A stretch of DNA of 64,000 bases. It comes from Hevea brasiliensis (lineage: Eukaryota > Streptophyta > Magnoliopsida > Malpighiales > Euphorbiaceae). Both the position numbers and the translations under genes were made by a program. Location of the stretch: NCBI RefSeq assembly GCF_030052815.1, contig NC_079498.1, positions 83,500,992-83,564,991 on the forward strand, read 5' to 3'. Below, one piece after another: positions 48,235-57,964 of the stretch (position 1 is its first letter; every line of letters starts with the position of its first letter). The notes under the pieces were generated by a model, which saw nothing but the letters and a program-made list of their open reading frames with translations, did no database searches and had not been told where the DNA came from.

Positions 48235-48250
48235 ACAGAGGAAACTCTGT
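48235..48250 (+). promoter_or_regulatory. Hairpin H3 in LTR S3
   Basis: Arms ACAGAG and CTCTGT, loop GAAA, followed by CAAAATTTTTATA. The arms share almost no letters with the S2 arms but pair just as well. Confidence 0.6.
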
Positions 48251-49964
48251 CAAAATTTTTATAAAATTTGCGGAAAACTAAAATGGCCAAAAATATTAAT
48301 TAGTTTTAATTTCAACTAAATGTTTTAAATACTTATTTGAAATGCTCACCACTTGTCAAAGATAAGAAAATTGTTTTAAAATCCCTTGTAGGGTACTTAA
48401 TGAGTTATCGGTAGGTGAAGTTCGGTAGTTCATTAGGTATTCTACGGGATCATGTTATGCCTTACAGAGGGGTAAGGTGTGACATGTCCGGACAGCTAGG
48501 ATGCCTAGAACTACACTTCAATATGAGTGGGGAGACATAAAATAATGAAATACAAGAAAAGAAAATACAAGAAAAACAAAGGAAAAATAATAGCAAAGAA
48601 ATGTAGCCAAGTTAAACGAAATGAAACCTAACGATGGGTGATCAGACTTGGGAAGTCACGGCGTGGACCGTTGACTAGCTCTCGATCATGGAACCACGGA
48701 AAACATTTTAGGACTTAAATAGACCCTTATTGAAGAATAAATATCATTAGAAAGATCAAAGAAAAATTAAATAATTAGTACAAAGAAAAGTGAGAAATCG
48801 AAAAGCATAAAACCCAGATACCGAAAAATCGGGAATGCAACCCGAACAGGGGCATTATGGTCATTTGACATCCCGAATTGTCTTTTGACCTAAATGTCCA
48901 TTAAAAATAAATAATATTACACTTAGAAAATAAAATGAAAAATTAGTTTAGTGGTACCTAAAGTAAATAGCCAAAATGGAGTAAAAAATGTGTAAATAAA
49001 ACATGTAAGCTTATTATATAGTTAAAATTGAGTGAGTGGGCCACTAAAGGAATATAATAAATACATAATGGGGCAGGTGTAAGTCCACTATATCCAGCAG
49101 AATGTTCATCTTCCTCACTCCCTTAACTTAGACGAATTGAAGAAGAAAAATCCTCCATGGCCATTTTTCAATCAAGCTCCATGCACTCCTCCATTTCAAC
49201 TCCAATCACCTAGGGTTCTTCATTAAAGTTTGTCTACACATCACAAGGAAGAGTTTGATACCAAATTTAAGAAGTTTAAGCAAGGTTTAACAAGCTCCAA
49301 CCATAAGGTAAGTTAGCATTTTTGAAGATTTCTTTGATAAACTTTGTATACATGTTATGGGTGTTGGTTTTGTGAAGGAAATTTTTAAGTTTGAAGAGTA
49401 TTGAGATATCCATTTTTGGGCAGCCATGTAATCATGTATTGATGAAGTAATTGTACATATATTTGATGAGAATTATGTTAGTTATGATGATTTAATAAAC
49501 CTAGTGAATTACTTCATATTTATATGGTGATTTTTGGCACTTGGATGGGAATTGATGAATTGTAGGACAATTTGGTGTTGAAGAAGATTTTCGGCAGCTT
49601 GGGGACACTTGAATAAATGTATGTATTCATGGAAGTGTTGGCAGAATATTGACATAGAAGGATTGATGGATATGTATATGAACTTGTTGTGTAAAGTATA
49701 TGCAAAAATTTGTAATGGTTAGGTGTGTATGTGATTGTACTTAGAACTTGTAAATTGAGTGTTAATTGGTGTATTGAGGATAATTGTAATCTGCCCAAAA
49801 TGATGTTAATGTAAAGGGGAATGTGTTTTTGGTAATGTACCAAAACAGATTTGGTAGGGAAGTAAACATATTGCAAGGTAAAGGTGTGTAATTGATGTGT
49901 GTTAAGCAAAGTAACCAAGGGCAGTGTACATTTTAGCCAATAAGTTTAAATGTGTAACCTCAAT

Positions 49965-49969
49965 TGGTA
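49965..49969 (+). repeat. Target-site duplication TGGTA, left copy
   Basis: TGGTA precedes TGTAACACCC at 49970. The matching TGGTA is at 61292-61296, after the tRNA-like segment and not at the end of the 3' LTR (61091). Confidence 0.85.
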
Positions 49970-50137
49970 TGTAACACCCTCCCGATAACCACTCCGTACA
50001 TCCTACTGTTCCGGTGACCGGTGTCGGTCCGGACAGCTAGAATGTCCGGAAAAATATTCAAACTAAAGTCAGGAACCATAATTAACTCAAATATTAACAA
50101 GAAAAATTTAGTAAAAATTTTAGAAATAAAATACAAT

Positions 50138-50186
50138 CAAGTTAAACGAGCCGGTGCCCTAGCGATGGGTAACCGGAGGGAAGTTG
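50138..50186 (+). promoter_or_regulatory. 5S-rRNA-like block in the 5' LTR
   Basis: AAGTTAAACGAGCC then GCGATGGGTAACC and GGGAAGTTGC. It lies ~390 nt upstream of the TATA-like site, within U3. Confidence 0.55.
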
Positions 50187-50576
50187 CGGTTCTCGCAACG
50201 AGGAGCCCTAGACCCGGGGGAAAAATTATAAAATAATTTTTGGGACTCCAGAGAAGGGTAATTGAGGTTCCCATGGCATTAGAATGCCAAGAAAATACCT
50301 AGAAAAATTTTTCAATTGGTGCAGCCAATTTTGACACGTTAAGCCAAACGGAGGGCATTTTGGTCATTTCGCCTTCAGAGGTGAATTTTGGCCGACTTGT
50401 CCAGTTAAGTAAACAATTATTATGACTCAAAATATGAATAAATATTGCTAAAAATTAAATTGAAATGTGGTAGAAAAGAAAAGAAAAGAAAAATAAAATA
50501 AAAAGCAAATTATGACAAATCATGATGTCGTTTAAAAATTTCCTCCAATCACAATAAAATAACCAATTAGTTAACC

Positions 50577-50584
50577 AATAAAAG
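50577..50584 (+). promoter_or_regulatory. TATA-like site of the complete Gypsy
   Basis: AATAAAAG about 256 nt before the donor-like site, the same spacing as in S1, S2 and the two other F1-type LTR copies. A CT-rich leader (CTTCTTCTCC repeats) follows. Confidence 0.45.
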
Positions 50585-52442
50585 AGACTAAAAATGGGCT
50601 AAAGGAATTAAAAACCAGCTGCTCTTCTTCTCCTTCTTCTCCACCAAAACGTGAACCCTTCCCTTCCACCCTCCATTGGAGCTCAACCAAGCAAGCTTGA
50701 TTTCCTACCTTGTCTCACCATAAAATCCTAACCTAGCTTCACTAAAACTTGCCCTAGCATCTTGCTAAAGCCTTTGGCAGCCAAGAAAAGCCAAGAAAGT
50801 GAATGAATTGCTTGGGAAAATTCTGCCCAAACAAGGTTAGTGCATATATACATCTAAAGCTTTTTAAATTCTATGTTAGAGACTTGGAATAAGTAGGAAT
50901 TTGTGACTAAAATGAATGAAATCTATGTCTATCCATGCCCTAGGTTTCGGCAGCCCTATTGAATAAAAAGGAATGAGTGTTTTGATGAACTTAAAGTGGA
51001 CTAGAGATCAAGATTAAACCATGTATGCATGTGATTATGGAATGAGATAGTTAATTAAAGCATGTTGTAAAAATTCATATGGAAATTAGGGTTTCGAAAG
51101 GTGAAATTGTGACTTGGCTTAGGAAATTGTTAGGGCACATTGTAATGGTCAATTAGTGACCATTTTAGATGTGTTGACCATAAATGGGACTGAAAAACAC
51201 TATGGTAAGGTGAGGTTGCAGGCTGCCCTATGGACAGCAGCATAGGGACTGAAATTTCAGTCCCTTTGCACTGCCATAACTTGGGCAGTGGTAGTCCAAT
51301 TGAAGTTTCGCCAATTCGACATGAAACTAGGCTTATAATGGCACATTTTTGCTGAAGAAACCATGCCCAAAAGACCAAAGCAAAAGGGTCAAAACTCAGC
51401 CACAATCCGGATGCCCTGCACTGAATTCTGCAGAATTTGCCAAATGAACAGTAACTGTTTATTTGGCCATAACTCACTGTAGATTTGGTCAATTGGCCTG
51501 AAATTTTTACAGAAACAAGTTAAGACATAGACAAACAACTTTCATGAAGGAACGTACCCCAAATTATGGCCAGAACCCATTCAACCAAGTGACTCAAGTT
51601 ACTGTTCATGCACTGTAGATATGGTAAATTTCTGCAGAATGCATATCCGGACAGCTTGGGTTTTTGAGCCATATCTGGAGCTACAACACTCCAAATGGAG
51701 TGATTCAAAAAAGGAAATTCAACTAGACAAAATAAGGAACAACTTTCATGTTTTACATTTCCTCAAATTCTAACAGTAACAGTGTCCAATGGAACAGTGA
51801 AGTTGACTCACCAAAATTGAAAAATCTGTTTGTGTTGAGTTACACTTTGGAATGGCAAAAACACTTAATGCCAACAAGTTTTAAACACCAAATGTGGTAT
51901 GTTGGGAGTGCCAAAGTTGATGTACACATTTTTATTCTAAAAGTCAACATTTTTGTTGACCAATGATGAATAGTGACACCAAAAAAATTGAAATTCACAA
52001 ATTGACAAATTTAAGAGTTTCAAATGCCCTAGTATACCTAACAAGATTGGTTTGGATAGTTTGGCATGCCAATAGGGTTCAGTTAGCAGTACTGCACATG
52101 GCAAAAATGCCATTCTGTGATTTCATGGCTTTTAGCCATTCTGACTTTGTATTGAGACTTGGCCTTGTGCCGGATATTATTTACAGCTTGTTAGCTGTTC
52201 TGTTGCACACCAGGAGATACGTATGTGACCGATGGTGTGACGGCCCGAGGTACTAGGTACCCAGTGCCAGTTTACCCGTTATCCAGTCCAGTCATCTAGT
52301 GTAGGTTACTTGGGGCAACCAAATGAATAAAAGTGAACAACGTAAATGAAACAATGAATATATCAATACCAAACAAAGAAAGCATACACATTCTATACAC
52401 ATTTATTTTCTTGCTATTTTCTTTTATTATATTATTGCACCA

Positions 52443-52480
52443 CTAAGCATTATTGCTTAGCGCGTTGCTTTTGCCACGCG
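52443..52480 (+). promoter_or_regulatory. Hairpins H1 and H2 in the complete Gypsy 5' LTR
   Basis: H1 CTAAGC/GCTTAG (52443-52448, 52455-52460). H2 CGCGTTGC/GCCACGCG (52461-52468, 52473-52480) with a TTTT loop and one mismatch. Same place, about 670 nt from the LTR end, as in the other families. Confidence 0.6.
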
Positions 52481-52918
52481 TAGGTACTGGAGATCCCGAT
52501 CGCGAGCCCAGTAGACCACAGACTGGGTGAGTCCATCCGGCAGTTCTGCTCAGTGTCCGTGTCACCTCGTTACCTGCAGTGCATTGGTAGGACACTAGAT
52601 GTCATTTTGTCATTTTGTAATTAAATTTTTATTTCTCATATGTATTTGGGATTTATGTAATGTATTTTGAGCTTATTGTAAATAATAAAGATTTATGGTC
52701 ATGTATGGTATTAATTTGAGTATTTAATGGTTGTTTATATATGAGAACCCTGAGAAAGGGATGTTTTGAGCAATGAAAAGGTTGTTGAGACCTGAAATTG
52801 AAAAATTGTTGATATCTTGATATTGAGTTTTGTGATGATATTGGAGTTGAGAATGAATGAAATTGTATATTGGAAGTGTTTTTAACAGGTTCCGAAGAAC
52901 GGTTTTCTCCATTTTTAG

Positions 52919-52933
52919 CCGGTACTCCGCCGG
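52919..52933 (+). promoter_or_regulatory. Hairpin H3 in the complete Gypsy 5' LTR
   Basis: CCGGT and GCCGG arms pair with one wobble, followed by ATTTTCTTTAAAATTTTT. The 3' LTR copy (about 60894-60908) is garbled at exactly this CCGG-rich site. Confidence 0.5.
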
Positions 52934-53122
52934 ATTTTCTTTAAAATTTTTGGAACCTTAAATGAATGATACTTTTGATAAATGGTTTAAATAAATTGTA
53001 TTTCATAAATTATATGCAAAAGCATTGTCTAAATTAATTGAGGAATATTAGAGTGTGCCGATACACCAGGTGGCATTACTTACTCGGGTATACTGTACAC
53101 GGGTAAGGGGTGTCACATTTAG

Positions 53123-53134
53123 TGGTATCAGAGC
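53123..53134 (+). other. Primer-binding site, initiator Met tRNA
   Basis: TGGTATCAGAGC, 5 nt after the 5' LTR, is the exact complement of the plant initiator Met tRNA 3' end and starts minus-strand synthesis. Confidence 0.92.
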
Positions 53135-53244
53135 ACGGTTTAGGCATTTCTGGGCCTAGATTGAGTCCATACCATGCATTGCATTTGTAAGAGTCGAGGT
53201 GACACTAACACAGATCTGTTTATCTTTCTTATTTTGAATAGGGT

Positions 53245-54500
53245 ATGGACCCTTCATCTCAGAGAGCCGTTGAGGAGGAAGTGGAGAGTCATACTCCACC
53301 TGCAGTAGCTGAGACTGGGGGCATGAGAGAATCTGCTCCACCAGCTCAAGCAGAGCCTGCTCAGCCTCCACAGGCCATGTTCCAACAAATGGCCGACTTC
53401 TTCAGACAAATGGCCGGGGTAATGCCAGCACCACCACCACCACCACCAGCTCCACAGCAGAAATCACACCTGGAAAGGCTAAGGAAGTTTGGAGTCGTGG
53501 ACTTCTATGGCAAGAGAGAAGATGACTGCATGCGTCGTAGAATTGCTGAATGTAAAGGGCAGAGTCTTAAAACAACTTCATCGCACTGCAGCGTAACTTA
53601 GAAGCTGCTATATCCTTGTTACAAGACGATGCCTACGGATGGTGGGACACAATGTCCAGTGAAGTGCAGCCCGAAGCTGTAACTTGGGACTTCTTCCTCT
53701 CTGAGTTCAAGAAGAAATATGTGGGTATTGTATACCTGGAAGAGAGAAGAAGGGAATTCATTAACCTGAGGCAGAGACAGTTGTCAGTGGCCGAGTATGA
53801 GAAGGAGTTTGTTCGGTTAAGCCGCTATGGAAGGGAAATAGTCCCTAACGAAGCTGAAAGGTGCAAGAGATTTGAAGAGGGACTGAATGACAATATCAAG
53901 ATACAGCTCACTGCCTTGGGAATCACAGAATTTAGCAAGCTAGTGGAAGCTGCAATAAGGGTTGAAAAAGTGAGAATCAATGAGCAGACCAGAAGGGAGA
54001 GACAGCAGAAGAGGGGACCAGGTCAGTCTAGTTCCACCCCTGGATTTGGGAAGAAGTTTAAGGGTCCTCCTGTACAAAGTTCAAGTTCAGCTCACCACAG
54101 GGCCGTGGTCGGGCCTCGGGGCCCAGTTACGCTCACCCCTAGGAGAGGTCAGTCCACACCATCAGTGGGCAGCTCTCCAGGGATGGGGTTCAGGGGACCA
54201 GCCCCAGCATTTTCTGCGTGTCCACACTGTCAGAAATGGCATAAGGGGGAGTGTTGGAGAGTGACTGGTGCCTGCTTGAGGTGTGGGTCAACAGAGCATC
54301 AGTTAAGGAACTGTCCACGTAGAACTACTACAGCTGCTCCAACACAAGCAGAAAGACCTGCTCCTGCACCACAGAGAGGTAGAAAATCTGGCAGATCTGA
54401 CGCAGTGAGACCATCACAGAGGCCTACATCTGAGCCAGCAGAGAGGCCAGATAACAGACCACCTGCCAGAAATTATGCCTTGAGAGCTCAGGAGGAGCAA
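53245..54500 (+). CDS. gag: Gag of the Tekay-like Gypsy (one frameshift)
   Basis: Capsid/nucleocapsid protein. The start at 53245 (MDPSSQRAVEEEVESHT) directly follows a splice-acceptor-like site. The N-terminus is rich in Pro, Glu and Ala (MPAPPPPPPAPQQ), then FYGKRED and, in another frame, QDDAYGWWDTMSSEV with the retrotransposon gag helix region. A zinc-knuckle pair follows: CPHCQKWHKGEC, then canonical CLRCGSTEHQLRNC at about 54274-54315. The frame changes between about 53530 and 53616, where the sequence looks scrambled (GACTGCATGCGTCGTAG) at CTG/CAG sites. That may be a read error, since the rest is intact. Confidence 0.88.
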
Positions 54501-54996
54501 GATGCCCCGGACGTCATCAGGGGTACGTTCTCCCTCTACACTACACCTGTGCATGCATTGGTGGATCCAGGATCCACTCATTCATACATCTGCATCAATC
54601 TACCCGTAGAAAGGGGGATACTGGTAGGGGAGAGTGACCAAGACATTCTGGTCACTAATCCATTGGGTCACAAAGGTGGTAGTGAACAAGGTATACAAGA
54701 GTTGCCCTTTAAGGATTCAGGGGTATGAATTCTTGGCAGACTTGATTGAGTTACCCTTCCATGAGTTTGACGTGATTTTGGGAATGGACTGGTTGTCACG
54801 TCATCAGGCAATAGTTGATTGCAAATTGAAGAGAATTTCTTTGAAAACCCCTGAGGGTAATGAGATCACAGTTGTAGGGGAAAGGACAGATTTCCTGTCC
54901 AATGTCATCTCAGCCACTGTTGCAAGAAGAATGATGAGAAAAGGCTGTGAAGCCTACCTAGCACATGTGGTGGATACTAGGCTAAGCCAAACTTGA
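54500..54996 (+). CDS. pol: Aspartic protease of the Tekay-like Gypsy
   Basis: The active-site loop reads ALVDPGSTHSYI (about 54555-54590). DPG instead of D-S/T-G is common in plant chromoviruses. The flap and C-terminal motif FHEFDVILGMDWLSRH follows. The reading frame moves between about 54634 and 54720. The frame ends in a TGA at 54994, where family members normally read on into the RT linker. Confidence 0.82.
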
Positions 54997-55033
54997 GTGA
55001 CATACCCACGTGAGAGACTTCCTAAGTATTTCT

Positions 55034-55958
55034 GAAGAGTTACCAGGTTTGCCACCCTAAAGGGAAGTCGAATTTGCTATTGAGACACCGCCGTACAAAG
55101 ACCCATTTCCATTGCTCCTTATAGGATGGCACCCACTGAATTGAGGGAGTTGAAAACTCAGTTGCAAGAGTTGCTGGATAAGGGGTTCATACGCCCCAGT
55201 GTGTCACCATGGGGAGCTCCAGTGCTGTTTGTGAAAAAGAAGGATGGGACTTTGAGGCTATGCATTGATTACCGGCAGTTGAATAAAGTGACTGTGAAGA
55301 ACAAGTATCCGTTGCCTAGAATTGATGATCCGCTTGATCACCAAGGGAGCAGGAGTATTTTCTAAGATTGATCTCGGATCGTGGTATCATCACCGAGGGT
55401 GAAAGATGTAGATGTGGCCAAGACTGCATTCAGGACCCGGTATGGGCATTATGAGTTTCTGGTGATGCCCTTTGGCCTAACAAATGCACCAGCGGCGTTC
55501 ATGGACCTCATGAACTGTATCTTCCATCCATACCTAGATCGGTTCGTAGTGGTTTTTATTGATGACATTCTGGTGTACTCCAACACCAGGGAAGAACATG
55601 ATGAACATTTGAGGATTGTTCTGCAAACCTTGCGGGAAAAGAAGCTGTATGCTAAGTTGTCCAAGTGTGACTTTTGGCTGAATGAGATTGCATTCCTTGG
55701 ACACATAGTGTCAGCTGATGGGATTAGGGTGGATCCCAAGAAAATAGAAGCAGTGATGGAATGGAAGCCTCCCAGAAATACAACTGAGGTCAGAAACTTC
55801 TTAGGGCTAGCTGGGTATTACAGAAGATTTGTGAAGGGATTTTCCCTAATAGTTGCTCCAATGACCAAGTTGTTACACAAGAATGTCAGATTTGACTGGA
55901 ATGACAAGTGTCAGACCAGTTTTGAGAAATTGAAGGCTATGTTGACAGAGGCACCAGT
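55034..55958 (+). CDS. pol: Reverse transcriptase of the Tekay-like Gypsy
   Basis: RNA-dependent DNA polymerase. Motifs in order: [73 protein letters not shown], catalytic FIDDILVY (about 55556-55579), [22 protein letters not shown]. The stretch 55340-55408 is out of frame by two compensating shifts, where SKIDLRSGYHQL is expected. A TAA at 55363 lies in it. The frame shifts again near 55965. Confidence 0.88.
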
Positions 55959-56340
55959 GTGCAGCACACGGTGTCCGGAAAGGACTTTGTGGTCTATAGT
56001 GATGCCTCACATAATGGGCTAGGGTGTGTATTGATGCAAGAGGGGAAGGTGGTCGCCTATGCTTCCAGGCAGTTAAGGCCACATGAACAGAACTACCCTA
56101 CCCATGATCTAGAGCTTGCAGCAATTATCTTTGCACTGAAGATATGGAGGCATTACTTGAATGGTGAAAAGTGCTATATTTACACTGACCACAAAAGCCT
56201 GAAATATTTGCCAACCCAGAAGGAGCTCAACCTTAGACAGAGGCGATGGATTGAGGTCCTGAAGGATTATGACTGTGTAATTGACTACCATCCTGAGAAG
56301 GCAAATGTAGTTGCTGATGCTTTGAGCAGAAAGTCCATCA
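55959..56340 (+). CDS. pol: RNase H of the Tekay-like Gypsy
   Basis: [17 protein letters not shown] carries the first catalytic Asp, then [21 protein letters not shown] (Glu), [12 protein letters not shown] (Asp) and [10 protein letters not shown] (Asp). The open frame runs unbroken from here to 57128 through most of the integrase. It degrades the RNA strand during replication. Confidence 0.9.
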
Positions 56341-57760
56341 CAGCTTTGAGATCATTGAATGCCCGTCTATCCTTGGTTCGAGATGGAGCTATTTTGGCTG
56401 AGTTGCAAGTGAGGCCAAACCTGCTACAGCATATATTACATGGGCAAAAGGCAGATGAGAAGTTAATGGCTATTATGAGCAAGATTTCAGAGGGAAAAGC
56501 AACTGACTATGAGGCAAAGGCAGATGGGTGTCTGTATTTCAAAGGAAGACTGTGTGTACCAGATAATGGGGAATTGAAGGCCAGTATTCTGAAAGAGGCA
56601 CACACCAGTGTATATGCTATGCACCCAGGAAGTACAAAGATGTATCATGATCTGAAGCTTCAGTATTGGTGGCCTGGTATGAAGAGGGACATAGCTGACT
56701 ATGTGACAAAATGCTTGACATGTCAGCAAGTCAAGGCAGAACACCAAGTTCCATCAGGTTTGCTACAGCCTATACGCATACCTGAATGGAAATGGGATCG
56801 GGTCACCATGGATTTTGTAAGTGGTCTACCTCTCACCCGGAAGAAACATGATGCAGCATGGGTGATAGTTGATAGATTGACAAAGTCAGCACACTTTCTG
56901 CCAGTTAGGACTGACTACTCACTAGAGAGGTTAGCAGAATTGTATATTAGTGAGATAGTTAGACTGCATAGAATTCCACTTTCCATCATATCTAATCGAG
57001 ACCCAAGGTTTACATCGAGATTTTGGAAGAAGTTGCATGAGTCCTTGGGTACACAACTCCATTTCAGCACAGCTTTCCATCCTCAGACGGATGGGCAATC
57101 TGAAAGAGTAATCCAGGTAAACAATTGAAACCAATGAAATTGATACAAATATTGAATTGAAATGATAACAATAACGTGAAATACTTGTCAGGTCCTTGAG
57201 GATATGCTGAGGAGTTGTGTCATTGAGTTTGAGGGAAGCTGGGATAGATACCTCACATCGCGTAATTTGCATACAACAATAGCTACCAAGCTAGTATTCA
57301 AATGGCCCCGTATGAAGCACTGTATGGGAGAAAATGTAGAACTCCAGTGTGCTGGACTGAATTGGGCGAAGACAAACTGGTAGGGCCAGACCTGGTGAAA
57401 CAGGCTGAGGAGAAGGTGAAATCAATCAAAGCCAACTTAAAGATTGCCTCGCATGCATGTAAATCTTATGCCGACCTGAAGAGAAAAGAAATAGAATATG
57501 TGGTTGGCGACAAAGTGTTCCTCAAGGTGTCACCATGGAAGAAAGTGTTGAGGTTTGGAAGAAAAGGTAAGTTGAGCCCTAGGTTCATTGGCCCCTATGA
57601 AGTCATTGAACGTGTGGGTCCAGTGGCCTATAAGCTAGCTTTACCACCAGAGCTGGACAAGATCCATAATGTGTTCCACGTGTCCATGCTCAGAAGATAC
57701 CGCTCAGATCCTTCACATGTCATCTCCAGAGAAGAAATTGAAATACAGCCGGATTTTACA
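56341..57760 (+). CDS. pol: Integrase of the Tekay-like Gypsy
   Basis: Zinc-binding [16 protein letters not shown]...[12 protein letters not shown] (about 56595-56745). Core: [10 protein letters not shown] (first Asp), then [13 protein letters not shown], where the second catalytic Asp is replaced by Asn (codon AAT at 56994), and [10 protein letters not shown] (Glu). A 75-bp intron-like segment (57117-57191) follows. Then [21 protein letters not shown], a scrambled stretch (57250-57295), and [15 protein letters not shown] to [14 protein letters not shown] and [12 protein letters not shown] (GPY/F-type module). The Asn change, if real, should abolish strand transfer. Confidence 0.88.
57117..57191 (+). 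other. Intron-like 75-bp insertion in integrase
   Basis: Lies between ...SERVIQ and VLEDMLRSC, two segments normally contiguous. It starts GTAAAC, ends CTTGTCAG, is AT-rich, carries an in-frame stop and a TGATAAC branch-site-like motif. Removal joins the two coding parts in frame. Confidence 0.65.
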
Positions 57761-57955
57761 TACGAAGAAGAACCTCTACGGATCTTGGCTCGGGAAGTGA
57801 GAGAGTTGAGAAACAAGCAAATTCCATTGGTGAAAGTGCTATGGAGGCACCACAACACCGAGGAGGCAACTTGGGAAAGTGAAGAGACGATGAGGCAACA
57901 GCCTCTCAATCAGCTGTTTGCATCGTGTAAATTTCGAGGACGAAATTTAAATTAG
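57761..57955 (+). CDS. pol: C-terminal chromodomain of the Tekay-like Gypsy
   Basis: EEEPLRILAREVRELRNKQ, then IPLVKVLWRHHNTEEATWE, is a chromodomain of the plant Tekay/Del type, which targets integration to heterochromatin. Continuous with the integrase tail from 57302, stop at 57953. Confidence 0.88.
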   Translation, partial: YEEEPLRILAREVRELRNKQIPLVKVLWRHHNTEEATWESEETMRQQPLNQLFASCKFRGRNLN

Positions 57956-57964
57956 AGGAAGAGT
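57954..57964 (+). other. Polypurine tract of the complete Gypsy
   Basis: AGAGGAAGAG with one final T, directly before TGTAACACCC at 57965. It overlaps the end of the pol frame. Confidence 0.8.

Larger units (their letters stand above)
44855..48484 (+). mobile_element. Solo LTR S3, Gypsy family F4, 3630 bp
   Basis: Starts TGTAACACCCC, ends AAGGTGTGACA, no internal region, flanked by TGTCC. It contains a 5S-like block with GATGAGTGACCTCCTG at 45053 (15 of 16 bases as in plant 5S box C), donor-like AAG-GTTAGT (45728), hairpin H1 with a damaged right arm (47786) and a perfect H3 (48235-48250). It is distinct from F1 in sequence but similar in layout. Confidence 0.9.
49970..53117 (+). mobile_element. 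5' LTR of the complete Tekay-like Gypsy, 3148 bp
   Basis: TGTAACACCC...GGGGTGTCACA, matching the 3' LTR (57965-61091) almost base for base outside small clusters, which implies recent insertion. Contents: 5S-like block 50138-50186, TATA-like AATAAAAG 50577, donor-like AAG-GTTAGT 50836, hairpins H1/H2 at 52443-52480 and H3 at 52919-52933. Confidence 0.95.
50836..53241 (+). other. Predicted 5'-leader intron of the Gypsy gag mRNA
   Basis: Donor AAG-GTTAGT at 50836, which is conserved in position in the LTRs of all families here. Acceptor TTTCTTATTTTGAATAG-G ends at 53241, 3 nt before the gag ATG (53245), behind a T-rich tract. Splicing would remove the hairpins, the LTR end and the primer site. 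This is inference from sequence only. Confidence 0.5.

Noticed and set aside
49520..49918. 132-residue minus-strand ORF
   Set aside because: Low-complexity antisense reading of a Gypsy LTR; no recognisable domain.
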